Shown: positions 1 through 10,943 of the stretch, piece by piece
Layout of the letters: every line of letters starts with the position of its first letter
Numbering within the stretch: position 1 is the stretch's first letter
NCBI GenBank assembly: GCA_023974075.1
Contig: JAMFTG010000059.1
Span: forward strand, 763,036 to 827,035
Origin: Chaenocephalus aceratus
Taxonomy: Eukaryota; Chordata; Actinopteri; Perciformes; Channichthyidae
Length of the DNA stretch: 64,000 nucleotides
Direction of reading: 5' to 3'
Notes under the pieces: model-generated
Database searches by the model: none
Seen by the model: the letters and a program-made list of their open reading frames with translations, nothing else
What the model was told of the DNA's origin: nothing
Program-made: the position numbers and the translations under genes

Positions 1-443
1 ACTTCTTATATGTTGAACACAAATACCTGTACTTTCTACTTCTTACATGTTGAACACAAATACCTGTACTTTCTACTTCTTACATGTTGAACCCAAATAC
101 CTGTAAGTTCTACTTCTCACATGTTGAACTCAAATACCTGTACTTTCTACTTCTTACATGTTGAACCCAAATACCTGTAATTTCTACTTCTCACATGTTG
201 AACTCAAATACCTGTAATTTCTACTTCTTACATGTTGAACTCAAATACCTGTACTTTCTACTTCTTACATGTTGAACCCAAATACCTGTAATTTCTACTT
301 CTCACATGTTGAACTCAAATACCTGTAATTTCTAGTTCTCACATGTTGAACTCAAATACCTGTACTTTCTACTTCCTACATGTTGAACTCAAATACCTGT
401 ACTTTCTACTTCCTACATGTTGAACTCAAATACCTGTACCTCT
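1..443. repeat. 37-bp minisatellite, about 12 units, cut by window edge
   Basis: Tandem units of 37 bases with core ACTTCTTACATGTTGAAC then a run of AAATACCTGTA and a CTTTCT link. Units differ by one to three bases. The array begins before base 1, so its full length is unknown. It is the reverse complement of the larger array at 49750-51920, which lies inside a recognisable transposable element. This copy probably marks another copy of that element, here in the opposite orientation and truncated near 443. Confidence 0.95.
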
Positions 444-540
444 ACTTTCTGCACGGGGATAAGGTTGCCGGATGTTGTTTGGTTAGATGACAAACAATTA
501 CATTACAATGTTTTTAAATGTGTTTTTGGCGCTTCTGAAG

Positions 541-1170
541 TAGGGATGCCAGCGATTATTCGATTATTCGAATATTCGCTGCAGTCTCCATAATCGAATA
601 TTATTTTTAAAAATCGATTTTATTTATATATTTTTTTTATTCTGGCTTAGTTTCAACCAAAATATATATAAATATATATATGCTAATAATAGTAATAGTA
701 TTAATAATTGTAAATGGTCATTGGTCACACCACCAGTTTGTTTTACTGTAAACTTGGAGGAAGCCTGCGTGCAGAGCAGACTGCACACCGACCCCGCCCC
801 CCCTCTCCCTCACACGTGCGACTAAAGATGAACAAAGCGGCAGGTAAAAAGAGTTCCTCCTCGTGGAACTACTTCGAACTTACAAGTCCAAAGGAAGTTA
901 AATGCAAGCTCTGCGAAAAGACGTTGGTCTATCACAGCTCAACCTCAACAATGCGTTCGCATTTGAGTGCGAAGCCAAAGAGGTTACAGAGAAAGACGCA
1001 GCACAGCCGGCCATTACCAACTTCACTTCAAGGCCACGTCGTTGTGATGCTTGTTTGTTGTTTGTACTGTTAAACATGTTCCAGTAAGAAAACAACGGGA
1101 TTCCTCGATTATTATTCGCCAGGGCTGCCGAATAATCGATTTTGATCATGGTCAGTTTCTGGCAACCCTG
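541..1170 (+). mobile_element. hAT-type element with degenerate BED-finger ORF
   Basis: The left end reads TAGGGATGCCAGCGATTA and the right end is its imperfect inverse, finishing CTGGCAACCCTG. Both subterminal parts carry many ATTCGA/TCGAAT motifs. The interior encodes the start of a BED zinc-finger protein (828-1073) and no catalytic domain, so this is a non-autonomous deletion derivative. Two further copies of the family occur at 2233-2432 (left end only) and 16388-16720 (inverted). I could not find a clean 8-bp target duplication. Confidence 0.75.
828..1073 (+). pseudogene. BED zinc-finger remnant of hAT transposase
   Basis: From the ATG at 828 the reading frame gives MNKAAGKKSSSSWNYFEL, then a CKLC pair and MRSHLSAK. 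This is the W-x-Y-F, C-x2-C and H-L layout of a BED-type DNA-binding finger, the N-terminal domain of hAT transposases and ZBED proteins. The final zinc-binding histidine expected after HLSAK is missing: the frame continues PKRLQRK and ends at 1073. No RNase H-like catalytic core or hAT dimerisation domain follows inside the element. In an intact element this domain would bind the subterminal repeats. It is most likely a decayed fragment. The earlier in-frame ATG at 714 lies in non-coding terminal sequence and is not preferred. Confidence 0.65.
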
Positions 1171-2179
1171 AAGTCTAGTTGCATTACATTAAAGAGCAAG
1201 CAGATATTTCTCCATCCCAGAACGCTGCATTGATTTAGCTCGACAGGTAAGAGGGAAAGTATGCATTAAGGATTTTGGGCTGAACTGTCTCCTTCATAAC
1301 GTTATTCGTGCTCAATGTTTATTTATCTCCAGACATGAAGTCAAATTAGCATTCACAGTAAGTCATTCTGCTTTCTAACAAACACAAGTCCAATATCGAC
1401 TGTCCTTCAAGCTCTGTGAAATATAAAAAGTGTGAAATGAGCCAGGGTTGTGTTTTGCTGGAGTAAAAAAAAACCCTGCAAACAAATTGCTTTCGAAAAC
1501 ACTGGGCATGATGGCGTTTGGTTTTTCCCATCAGCTCGAGCAGTATCGGAACATCGTTGCTGACAAGGTGACAGTTAAGCTTGACCCTGGCAGGTTTCCC
1601 ACACTTCGTGGACGTTTATAGTGCATGAACAGACCCACGTTGAGTCGTACGGGAACACACACGCTCATCATCCCACCAAAACTGCCAAGTCTCCATGTGT
1701 GCTCGTTCAAAGCAAAGACAAACTACTCGTGTCTCGTCCTTACCGAGCGAACGGTAACGAGGAGCACCGAAACACGTTACTTTGATTCTGATTCATTGGC
1801 TCAGGTTCACGTTTGATTCTCCACTTCAAGTCTGGGACGCAGAGCTGGTTTCTTGGCACGAGGGCAGCAGCAGTGGGTGTGTAATAACATCCAAGAAAAC
1901 ATATCACAGCGATAAACTCGAGAACGAAGGGATTGGAAACCTTTTCGTTGCACTTTCTTGAGCCGATGTCGGCCTTTCGTTCTTTCATCTATAAGTCAAG
2001 GGACTGGTCGGCTTCGAGAGCACGTATTATTCGCCGCTATTTCGAGACAATTGACTTTTGTTTGCCTTTCCCAGCTGGCACTAAAACAAGTCTTTGCTGC
2101 AGCGCGTTAAATCACACGAAGCCCTCGGAGACAAAAGGCCGGGACCTCATGAGCTCCGCAGAAAACACCAAAAGGGTCG
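1171..2179. other. No gene seen; AT-balanced unique-looking DNA
   Basis: Only short overlapping open frames without recognisable motifs. A TTTGATTCTGATTCATT stretch near 1782 resembles the 3' tail of L2-like fish LINEs but is too short to call. Confidence 0.5.
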
Positions 2180-2232
2180 ATGTTGGACTCGACAAATCAA
2201 CGAGACCATTCACTCTGCAACCCAATCCAGAC

Positions 2233-2432
2233 TAGGGATGCCAGCGATTATTCGAATATTCGCTACAGTCTCCATAATCGAATATTATTTTTAAAAATCG
2301 ATTTTATTTATATTTATATATTTTTTTATATATTTTTTTTTTTCTGGCTTAGTTTCAACCAAAATATATATAAATATATATATGCTAATAATAGTAATAG
2401 TATTAATAATTGTAAATGGTCATTGGTTTATT
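2233..2432 (+). mobile_element. Truncated hAT copy, left end only
   Basis: Nearly identical to the first 200 bases of the element at 541: TAGGGATGCCAGCGATTA, the TCGAAT motifs, the TATATA tract and AAATGGTCATTGGT. Similarity stops abruptly at about 2433, so the BED finger region and right terminus are missing. Confidence 0.8.
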
Positions 2433-2436
2433 GACA

Positions 2437-2862
2437 TCAGGTTCAGGTTCAGGTTATTTATGTGTCCCCGTAGGTAGATTCTGTTTGCAGAGAAAAATAC
2501 AAGGGTTCCATCCTGACACTAAAAACAAACACAAACACATCTCTAATAAAGGACTAGTAAAAGTACAAGTATACCCTGCTCAACCAAATCTCAAAAATAT
2601 TTAAAAAACATTTTAAGAAGGAAAACACTAGGACAAACATGGACATTCAAAAATCACAATTCAAAATTAAATAAATAAATAAAAATAGGCACCAGCTGCT
2701 GGGATAAAACTGTTTTTATACCGCTTCCTTCTACTCCTTGGGACGAGTGACCTCCGGCCCGAAGGAAGAAGCTTGAGCTCTGAGTGCAGAGGCTGGGAGG
2801 CATCGTCTAACATGGAGCTGGATAACCGCTGTGACTGCCTGAGGTACAGCGTCTCCAGGTCA
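2437..2862 (-). mobile_element. 5'-truncated LINE, C-terminal reverse transcriptase tail
   Basis: Read on the minus strand, 2862 to about 2680 encodes LLPSGRRSLVPRSRRKRYKN then SFIPAA. This is the arginine-rich C-terminal end typical of L2/Rex-like fish LINE ORF2 proteins. It is followed by an A/T-rich 3' region ending in CCTGAA repeats at about 2437-2452, as expected for a LINE 3' tail. The upstream reverse transcriptase is absent. Confidence 0.6.
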
Positions 2863-2915
2863 ATGTTGGACTCGACAAATCAACCAGACCATTCACCCTG
2901 CAACCCAATCCAGAC

Positions 2916-3549
2916 ATGTTTCTTCTTCTCTGCTGAATAAATAGGCCCGGTCAGAATTAAGCGCATCGGGTTAGAGGATAATCAGCAGCTCTAATAATAC
3001 TCTGGAGCCTAATCCTCTTGCCTTAAGTGCCCAGAGACCAGCTTCACACAACATGCACGTCGTGGACTGATAAGACTCTCGCATGATGTCTCCAGCAGGC
3101 GCATCTGTTCCTTTACGTTTGAATAATTAAGACGTTTGTTAGTTTTCTCTTTGTTAATATTCGTAAGTGTTTCTATTGAGAGAGCGGTGAGGCCTGCGCT
3201 ACCCTCGTGTCGCACGCTGCTCGAAATGTAGGCAGACAATTCTAATTATTTCAACCTTTTAGTTTCCTTAAGAAGGAAATGTGTATGAAACAGACAGTTT
3301 CAGTGAGAGCCATTATCATAAGACTATAATTGACTTCCTAAATCTCCTGATTAAGCAGTTCTGCGCTTGAAGTACAAATTATTTCAACTTTGTCCTGATA
3401 ACCGCTGCCCTTTCAACCAATCAGATAACTGCAATATGTAGCGGTGCAAGCTAGCAGAGGAGGTAACTAAAGAAACTAGCTTTTTTTAAGAGCAAGACTC
3501 TGCGCCCAACCAAAGCAAAGAGAAAATGGCGTATCATGTGAACGCAGCT
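2916..3549. other. No gene seen
   Basis: No open frame with recognisable motifs and no clear terminal repeats. Confidence 0.5.
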
Positions 3550-3700
3550 TTAGGGTTACGGCCCGTCCACACTACAGCGTCGACAGCGTCGGAAGCGTCG
3601 ACAACTCCAATCTGCCCATTCACTTTCAATGGGGTGACGTCACGTTGCCTCGCTTTTTCGCCGAACTGAATTGTGGGTAGCAGAGCGGTCCGTCTCCGCC

Positions 3701-3749
3701 GTCTCCGGCGTCAGAAGTTGAACAATGTTCAACTTCTGACGCCGGAGAC
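3701..3749. repeat. Perfect palindrome, 24-bp arms, 1-base centre
   Basis: The arms start GTCTCCGGCGTCAGAAG and are exact reverse complements around the single A at 3725. Compare the same arrangement at 39422-39476 and 54007-54072. Confidence 0.95.
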
Positions 3750-3942
3750 GCCAGAGTAGCCAGCGCCAGCCAATCAAATCCCGTTTCTGAAAATCTGACA
3801 GCTGAAGCCGTAGCCAATCAAACCGCGTCTAAGCTGGGAGAGATATCCCGCCGTTCATTTCTATATTTCAAAAAAAGTCGGAGGAGAAACTAACTATCGC
3901 CGTAGCTATCACCCGGTTTTGTTTGACCAGACCCTCTTCACC

Positions 3943-4032
3943 TACCGGGATACAAACCGGAGGAACCAGCATGGAGGGAGGTGGCAGAGACAGTGGGGGG
4001 AAACTGGTAGGTGTTCGCCTGTTTGGGGAGTT

Positions 4033-4114
<82 letters not shown>

Positions 4115-4212
4115 ATATATATATAAACTCCCCAAACAGGCGAAAACCTACCAGTTTCCCCCACTGTCTCTGCCACCCTCCCTCCATGCCTGGTTCCTCC
4201 GGTTTGTATCCC

Positions 4213-4216
<4 letters not shown>
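3943..4216. repeat. Long inverted repeat with TA-repeat loop
   Basis: Arms of about 95 bases (3943-4037 and 4118-4216) match with only a few differences. The outer end reads TACCGGGATACAAACCGG. The loop is almost pure TA with a few TACATA steps. A strong hairpin or cruciform is expected. Confidence 0.92.
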
Positions 4217-4288
<72 letters not shown>

Positions 4289-4292
4289 ATAT
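4215..4292. repeat. (TA)n microsatellite
   Basis: About 38 TA units directly after the right arm of the inverted repeat, with one TTATA interruption. Confidence 0.97.
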
Positions 4293-4455
4293 TGCTCCCA
4301 TAAAATCCCCGGGGGTTTTTGCTCTGTAATGTCGGGGGCGGGAGATTTCATGTGATTGGTTGTTTGGTCGTGTTGCTTGAATAAAATCCCCAAGCTCCAG
4401 ACACGCCCAGCTCCAAGGTTTTTTTGAAGCTGTAGTGTGGACGCTCCGTTAGGGT

Positions 4456-5028
4456 CCGTCTCAAGGGTGCTTTCAACAGACCAACTCAACTTCATAGGTG
4501 GCTGATATTTCATTTTAAAAAGTCACCACTTGGTGCTAAACCTTTTGCAAAATATTGGAAGGATGGGTTGCCAGATTCAAAGTGTTGACGCTGATGAAAG
4601 TTACAGTTCATCCTAAACACAACAGTGCTACCCCTGCAATACTATTGTCTTAAAGAAGGAGCTTTATTTATTTAGTTTAATATACCTTTTTTTATAAACC
4701 TTTTACTGGAAGACAAGAGCTTACCACGGTGCTGCAGGTGTGTGCTCAGATAATGTGTATCCATTTGATTGTGTAAATTCATAGCACTTTTTTATGGATA
4801 CTCTCAAATCACCTTATTCTCAGCTTTCGCGTTCATTCGATCAAGACTGAGTCCGTACATTAAACTGTAGATATGAGGTTTAGTTGTTGTTTAACGGTAG
4901 CCACGGGATACCACTCCCTCCGCCATATTTCCCCTGCTAAACATTACCAAGATGTTACATGTTATGGATTTAGGTGACATTGATACAAATGGGAATCACA
5001 ATGACTGTGTACACATTAGCTCACATGA
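4456..5028. other. No gene seen
   Basis: Unique-looking sequence with no supported coding region. Confidence 0.5.
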
Positions 5029-5320
5029 CCATTAACTAGGGGTGTAACGGTACACGTACCCGTACCTAAATTATTCGGTACGGGCCCTTCGGTTCGGTAC
5101 ACGTGTGTACCGAAGTGTACCGAACGAATATAACGTTAAACGTAAAAAATTGAGAACGTGAACAACTTCTTGGAAGTAATCTCAGGTGCTGCGTCGCAGC
5201 ATTCAGAGTAATTTGCTCCCATTGTGTTCAACGCGTCATAGAGCAAACAAGTCATTTCATTGGACGAGCTGGTCAGAGGGATGCGTTCAAATGTAGTCAG
5301 TAATTTGAGGAACTGTCGAA

Positions 5321-5587
5321 ATGGCGAACGCAGATGAAGTTGAGCTCGAAAATCCTCCAGCATCATTGAAGTCTCCGGTTTGGGAACATTTTGGTTTCGC
5401 AGTTACGAACAAGGATGACGGACAAAGACAGGTGGACCGAACCAAAGCTGTTTGTCGGCATTGTTCAACTGACATTGGTTACGCGGCTGGCAATACATCA
5501 AACTTGCACACTCATTTGAAAAGGCATCACCCGAACGTGAATATCACCGGTACCAAAAGACTGAAGTGCAAACCCAACTCCCGCTAG
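5321..5587 (+). pseudogene. BED zinc finger of hAT transposase (88 aa)
   Basis: The frame MANADEVELENPPASLKSP continues with VWEHF, CRHC at about residues 46-49, and NLHTHLKRHHP at about 61-71. That is a complete BED finger with C-x2-C and H-x-H/H-H ligands, the DNA-binding domain of hAT transposases and ZBED1-like proteins. The frame then stops at 5587, shortly before the deletion junction. All zinc ligands are present, so a small DNA-binding peptide could in principle be made. No promoter or transcript evidence is visible. It is classed as a transposon remnant rather than a host gene because it sits inside intact terminal repeats with a target duplication. Confidence 0.8.
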
Positions 5588-5640
5588 CATTTAAGCCTCC
5601 ACCACTCGCAAAAACTTCAGACCGAGCCAAAGCTATTACA

Positions 5641-5800
5641 AACGGCAAATATCCTTATGTTGCCATGGTAGCAAAGCGCTACCTGGCTGTATCTGCTACC
5701 TCTGTCCCTAGAGAGGGTGTTCTCCACAGCAGGAGACATTGCTAGTGCCAGCAGATCTGCCATTTCGGCAAGCAATGTGGACAAGTTCATCTTTCTTTAA
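5641..5800 (+). pseudogene. hAT C-terminal dimerisation domain remnant
   Basis: Frame pieces read YVAMVAKRYLAVSATSVP and, after a small frameshifting deletion at 5710, ERVFSTAGDIASASRSAISA then SNVDKFIFL and a stop at 5798-5800. The ATSVP..ERVFSTAGDI block is the hallmark of the hAT C-terminal dimerisation region. The block is joined to the BED region by an internal deletion of the catalytic domain. Confidence 0.85.
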
Positions 5801-6085
5801 AAAAAACATGAAAATACAATGACAAGCAAGTCCTAATGTCAAGCTGGCTGCTTAGGTACTAGTACAGTTCAAATACAGATTATTTCAGTTCATCGAAAAG
5901 CTGCACCTTAATGTTATTTTATTATATTTTGTATTTATTTGAATACATTATTCACAGTTTAATAATAATTAAAAAAAATAATTTTTTCTGCTGTACCGAA
6001 AACGTACCGAACCGAACCGTGACCTAAAAACCGAGGTACGTACCGAACCGAAATGTTTGTGAACCGTTACACCCCTACCATTAAC

Positions 6086-6885
6086 CATATGTTCTTTCAA
6101 ATCAAGACTCAAACATTTGGTCACTTTTGTTTCTGGGTTGTTGCGCTATGATTCAGATATGAAAGTTACACAAAGAGGAAGGTGATTCAGAATACTGCAT
6201 CATCACAGGATGGGATTGCTCCACTGCTTGCTTTGGATTCCTGGAAGGGCCTTTAGCATAAACACATTCAAAACTTCCCTTTAGTGTGGGGGTGAAGCTA
6301 AGCTAGTTAGCCTTTCTGAAGTAGGGTTAGTTCAAACCTGTCCTGGCATCTGAGGAGGGTAGCTGAGAGCTTGTGTAATGAAGCGTATGTGTTGTTAAAA
6401 AGGGTTCTCTATATTCTTCAGAGGCAAAGAGAACAAAGTAGTGGCGAAAAATACTTTACTGTCTTCTTGACTGCTTTGTGGATGATTCAAAAAAATACTT
6501 TACATAAACATGAAACTATTTAACACACCCGTTTTCTGAATTGAAAAGCTACATTTCTAAGTTATAGCCTTTATATTTTGGTCTATAGTGTAATTTAAAA
6601 CTGCAAAAACTCGACTGATGCATTGGTTGATTATATATGACTTTTAATAATCCACGATGTTCTTACCCGCAGGGAACCCTGACCCACAGAAAACACAAGC
6701 AACCGAGCTAATGTGGCTAATATAGAAAGCTAAGGCTAAGGGGTGCACAAACAATTGCTTTGGATTGAATTGCTGGCCACCTGATGAATGTACGTCCAAT
6801 AATGACCACATACTTCAGAGGAAATGTTTATCTTTATATTAAGTGAGCTTTTTTCCACAATTTTCTGGCACTTACGTTGTGCTAA
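6086..6885. other. No gene seen
   Basis: Unique-looking sequence; no motif-bearing frame and no terminal repeats recognised. Confidence 0.5.
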
Positions 6886-6889
6886 ACTA

Positions 6890-7230
6890 GGGTTGCCAAC
6901 CGTCCCGTATTAGCCGTGACGCCCCGTATTTGAGCCAAAAGGGGCGTGTCCCGTACAGGACTTTGTTTGTCCCAGGCTCCCGTGTAAAGGAAAAATAAAA
7001 TATATGTTTCTGTTTGCGCGCAATGCAGTGAGTCTGGCTCATAGACTGTATATATATAAAGGTCTGGCTGCGTGCCTGTGTGTTTCTGTGCTGTATACGA
7101 AGGGCGCTCGGACCGCTCAGTTGACAGAGCAGGCACAATGCTCGCACGTGTGTGTGTGTGAGATTTTTCTCCGGTGGGCTGCGGGCGCGGCATCATTGTG
7201 TGTGTGTGTGTGCGTGTGCGCGCGTGCAAA
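6890..7230. mobile_element. Possible DNA-transposon end with TG tracts
   Basis: Begins TAGGGTTGCCAACCGTCCC, which has the look of a fish hAT terminus, and runs through two short TG/GC-rich tracts (7146-7160, 7197-7227) to the LINE junction. No matching right terminus was found, so the class is uncertain. Confidence 0.35.
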
Positions 7231-8772
7231 GCGCAGCCCTGGCGGAGGCCAACCCTCACCGGAAATGGGTCCGACTTCCTGCCGAGGACCCGGACACAGC
7301 TCTCGCTCTGGGAGTACAGAGATTGGATGGTCCTGAGTAGAGACCCCCTCACCCCATACTCCCGCAGCACCTCCCACAGTAACTCCCTGGGAACCCGGTC
7401 ATACGCCTTCTCCAAGTCTACAAAACACATGTAGACCGGATAAGCGTACTCCCAGGGCCCCCTCCAGGATCCTTGCGAGAGTAAAAAGCTGATCCGTCGT
7501 TCCACGACCAGGACGGAATCCGCATTGTTCCTCCTCAATCTGAGGTTCGACAATCGGCCTGATCCTCCTTTCGAGTACCTTGGAGTAAACCTTCCCGGGG
7601 AGGCTGAGTAGTGTGATGCCTCTGTAATTGGCACACACCCTCTGATCCCGCTTTTTGAAAAGGGGGACCACCACCCCGGTCTGCCACTCCTTCGGTACTG
7701 TTTCCGACTTCCACGCAACGTTGATGAGACGTGTCAACCATGACAGTCCCTCAACACCCAGAGCCTTCAGCATCTCCGGGCGGATCTCATCCAGCCCCGG
7801 GGCTTTGCCACTGTGGAGCTGTTTGACGACCTCAGTGACCTCCCCCCGGGAGATTGGTGTTGATCCCCCGTCATACTCCAGCTCTGCCTCTAACATAGAG
7901 GGCGGAGTTGTCTGGTTCAGTGTTCCTCAAAGTGTTCCTTCCAACGCCCTAACACTCCATCAGTTGAGGTCAACACCGTCCCATCCTTACTGTACACAGC
8001 TTGGATGGTTCCCTGCTTCCCCCTCCTGAGGTGTCGGACAGTTTTCCAGAACAACGTTGGTGCCGCCCGAAAGTCCTTCTCCATGTCTTCTCCGAACTTC
8101 TCCCACACCCGCTGCTTTGCCTCGGCCACGGCTGAGGCTGCTGCTCTTCGGGCCTGTCGGTACCTTGCATCTGCCTCGGGAGTCCCCCGGGATAACAAAT
8201 CCCTGAAGGCCTCCTTCTTCAGTCGGACGGCTTCCCTGACCACCGGTGTCCACCAGGAGGTTCGAGGGTTACCGCCCCTTGAGGCACCTAGGACCTTGAG
8301 ACCACAGCTCCCCGCCGCGGCTTCGGCAATAGAGGCTTTGAACACCGACCACTCTGGTTCAATGTCCCCAACCTCCACAGGAATGCCCGAAAAGCTCCGC
8401 CGGAGGTGTGAGTTGAAGGCCTCCTGAACTTGGGCCTCCTCCAGACGTTCCCAGTTCACCCGAACTACACGTTTGGGCTTACCAGGTCTATCCAGAGGCT
8501 TCCCCCGCCACTCGACCCAACTCACCACCAGATGGTGATCAGTTGACAACTCTGCACTTCTCTTTACCCGAGTGTCCAAAACATACGTCCTCAGGTCCGA
8601 TGATACGATAACGAAATCGATCATGGACCGTCTGCCTAGGGTGCTCTGGTACCACGTACACTTGTGAGCATCCTTATGTTCGAACATGGTGTTTGTTATG
8701 GCCAATCCATGACTAGCACAGAAGTCCAGTAACAAACCACCACTCCGGTTCAGATCGGGGGGGCCGTTCAGT
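7231..8772 (-). mobile_element. Non-LTR retrotransposon (RTE-like) endonuclease-RT, broken
   Basis: On the minus strand the protein starts inside the endonuclease domain: [15 protein letters not shown], later STDHHLVV, the conserved catalytic-region histidines near the end of APE endonucleases. A linker follows (8560-7920). The reverse transcriptase then has NYRGITLLSLPGKVYSKVL, QCGFRPGRGTTDQL, the catalytic FVDLEKAYDRV box and VRVGLRQGC. The copy ends there at 7231, before the expected YADD box, so both 5' and 3' parts are gone. Frameshifts lie near 7917 (after KEHFEEH) and near 7450 (between LARILEGA and WEYAYP). In a live element this protein would nick target DNA and copy its RNA into the break. 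The RTE-like assignment is from motif wording and is not certain. Confidence 0.88.
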
Positions 8773-9237
8773 TAACCAACCACAGTAAAACAATGACCTA
8801 ATAAAGACTAGCTGCAGACTTTCTCGACTTCAACACTACAAGACACCATTTCAAAAGAGTCACTCGATCTTTCATTGACATAAAAAACATTTCTTAAAGC
8901 CAGTTTGATATCTGCTAACCACACTATGGGAGAGTGACAGTTGCTCTTGGGCAGCAGAAAATCATTCAGGAAGTACACAGGGGGTTTTCTAAAACCATTC
9001 TCAGGACTGGAAAATACAGAAATGACAATTCACTGATTCCTGTGTCACAACAAGCAGCAGCATTTTCTCAGAGGGACACAGGCAATTTACTGGAACAAGA
9101 AATATTTGGGGCTGAGGATAATACCTGGATTTATAAAGGTGAATGACAGTGTCAGGTTGTGCCTGCTGCAATGGTCAAACTGGAGAAGATCGAGAAAACA
9201 GAAGAACCCACCCTTTAGATATTTAGATTGGGTTTAC
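8773..9237. other. No gene seen
   Basis: No motif-bearing frame. Confidence 0.5.
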
Positions 9238-9640
9238 TTAACCCTTGTGTTTGTGTCGAAAGCTGTTTCCGTTCATGGCGTTCTCGTGATTTATCTCAGT
9301 CCAAAACCCTCAAACATAATGACTATCATCCCGTATTGTTTTAACTACATCATCACCAACTTATTATGCATTCACAACCTCACAATCCTGTTGTCATTTT
9401 ATTATAAATGGCCCCCAAACACATAAAAACTGGGATTAAATTCACTTATTATATTCCCTATAGTGAAGACAGTGGATAATGATGTTATCTAACTGTAATA
9501 GACTAATATTAGAATACAATTCCCCCCCCCCTAAAAACGTTTTTACAACATTATATTATTAACTATAGTTCCAATAAAAAAAAACTAGAGGATAGTTATA
9601 ATATAATTATACCTTGAAACCGTTCAAGCATATAGTCTTC
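9238..9640. mobile_element. Truncated TTAA-type element, copy A
   Basis: Starts TTAACCCTTGTGTTTGTG and shares several blocks with the element at 36444-37296, including GATTTATCTCAGTCCAAAAC and ACTATCATCC. The far end, AACATAAGGGTTAA in the other copy, is not present here. TTAA at the border suggests a piggyBac-like target. Confidence 0.5.
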
Positions 9641-10935
9641 TTATCTGCAATGTGTTTTCTTCAAGGTATGTAAATAAAAACCTGCACATTGTCCATATCA
9701 TTCAGTGGAAGCACCTGTATCCAAACCAAACTGTTTCTCTCTCTGGTAACAGAAGAACCTTGAGAAGTGACATCCCGTAAACTCACTCCACGGCCACCCG
9801 ACACCTGCTTATAGAGATTACACAACCCATTACCTCTGGCTAAAACACTGGGAGCAGCCGCCTTCAGTCGAGCTCCTTAAGAGTCTCCATTATGCCAGAA
9901 ACTGCCTTTGAGCCGCTTTCAAAAACTGCATTTTCTTGCAGTAGAACGGCCACAAAGCAGCAGCCGCGTTCAAGTACACGGCCGTTACGAATCAACCGAT
10001 AAATCCAGAGGCCCTCAATGCTGAAATAGAAATGGTGAAACGCCAAGTCAGGGTTGTGAATGGAGCCGTTATGGCTTCCACATGGCTATCAAATTAGCCA
10101 TTATAGCCATGCGACTGCAGCGTGAATGGGAGGATTAGCTTCACAGCTCAATAATCCGACTACACCTCTCCGATCAATAGCTGCAACACATCACAGTTAC
10201 AGGGCAGACTGTGACTGAAGCGATAAAGACTTTTCCTGCAGCTCTGTCTGGTAATGTGTCCCTTGAGACATGGGTCATCATGGTGCCTTCTTCGCTCAGT
10301 GGGAATCAGACATGAACCAATAAGGATAGAGGTGCATCCAATGGTAATGTCACAGTGAAGTAAACACCATTCTGGGTCCACTATAAGCGACAGAAGCTTC
10401 ACTGAGTCTGGTTATTTGGATGAGGTGTCTCAATGATACATTTGATTGTGTTCTTACAAAACTTAAAAGCACCCGGTGGAGTTTTCTGACATAAACAAGT
10501 TTTCTATGTGCATTGTTCTTCTTTTAAGTTTAAACACATGTATTGCCTCCTCATAATACTCTTGCAAAGCAGTGTTAAAACATTGTTTACATTCAGCCAT
10601 CTTTCCTGCCGTTGCTGGCACACTGCTATAAATCTTAGATTTCCAAAGTCCTCTGTCGATCAGTGGAAACATATAAAACCAAGGGTTGAAATGCGTCTCC
10701 ATGCACAAGTTAATCACACCTGGAACTACTCGAGATCAGCTCCACAGAACTACTATAGGTTAATAAGTCCGCATGAAATCTTTAATATGGTGAATTTCAA
10801 CTTTTAGAATTGTAGATACACGAGTAAGCCAAGCCTTATAACTAAGCAAAACAAAAATGACCCAAATGTAGGTAAGTATTCTTCAAATAAAACATGTCTG
10901 TACTTCTATGTCTTGTTTCCGTCTTTGACACCATC
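9641..10935. other. No gene seen
   Basis: Unique-looking sequence with only short frames that lack recognisable domains. Confidence 0.5.
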
Positions 10936-10943
10936 CTCTAAAA

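Larger units (their letters stand above)
2180..2915. repeat. 53-bp direct repeats flanking an inserted block
   Basis: Bases 2180-2232 and 2863-2915 are the same 53-base sequence (starting ATGTTGGACTCGACAAAT) with two mismatches. Between them lie a partial hAT copy and a LINE 3' end. The repeat is longer than a usual target-site duplication of either element class. Confidence 0.85.
3557..4448. mobile_element. Harbinger-like MITE with internal palindromes
   Basis: Inverted ends CGGCCCGTCCACACTACAGC and, inverted, GCTGTAGTGTGGACGCTCCG bound the element. TTAGGGT is present directly outside both ends (3550-3556 and 4449-4455). The interior carries a perfect palindrome (3701-3749), two CCAATCAAA motifs (3770-3825), a long inverted repeat around a TA tract and a second TA tract. 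No coding capacity is seen. Superfamily assignment rests on resemblance to the Harbinger element at 53888 and is tentative. Confidence 0.6.
5037..6077 (+). mobile_element. Complete hAT deletion derivative with perfect 8-bp TSD
   Basis: Terminal inverted repeats TAGGGGTGTAACGGT and ACCGTTACACCCCTA delimit 1041 bases. The identical octamer CCATTAAC lies at 5029-5036 and 6078-6085, the 8-bp target duplication that defines hAT transposition. Subterminal regions are dense in GTACCGAA/TTCGGTAC motifs, likely transposase binding sites. The interior joins an intact BED finger (5321-5587) almost directly to the C-terminal hAT dimerisation domain (5641-5800). The catalytic middle is deleted. Confidence 0.92.
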
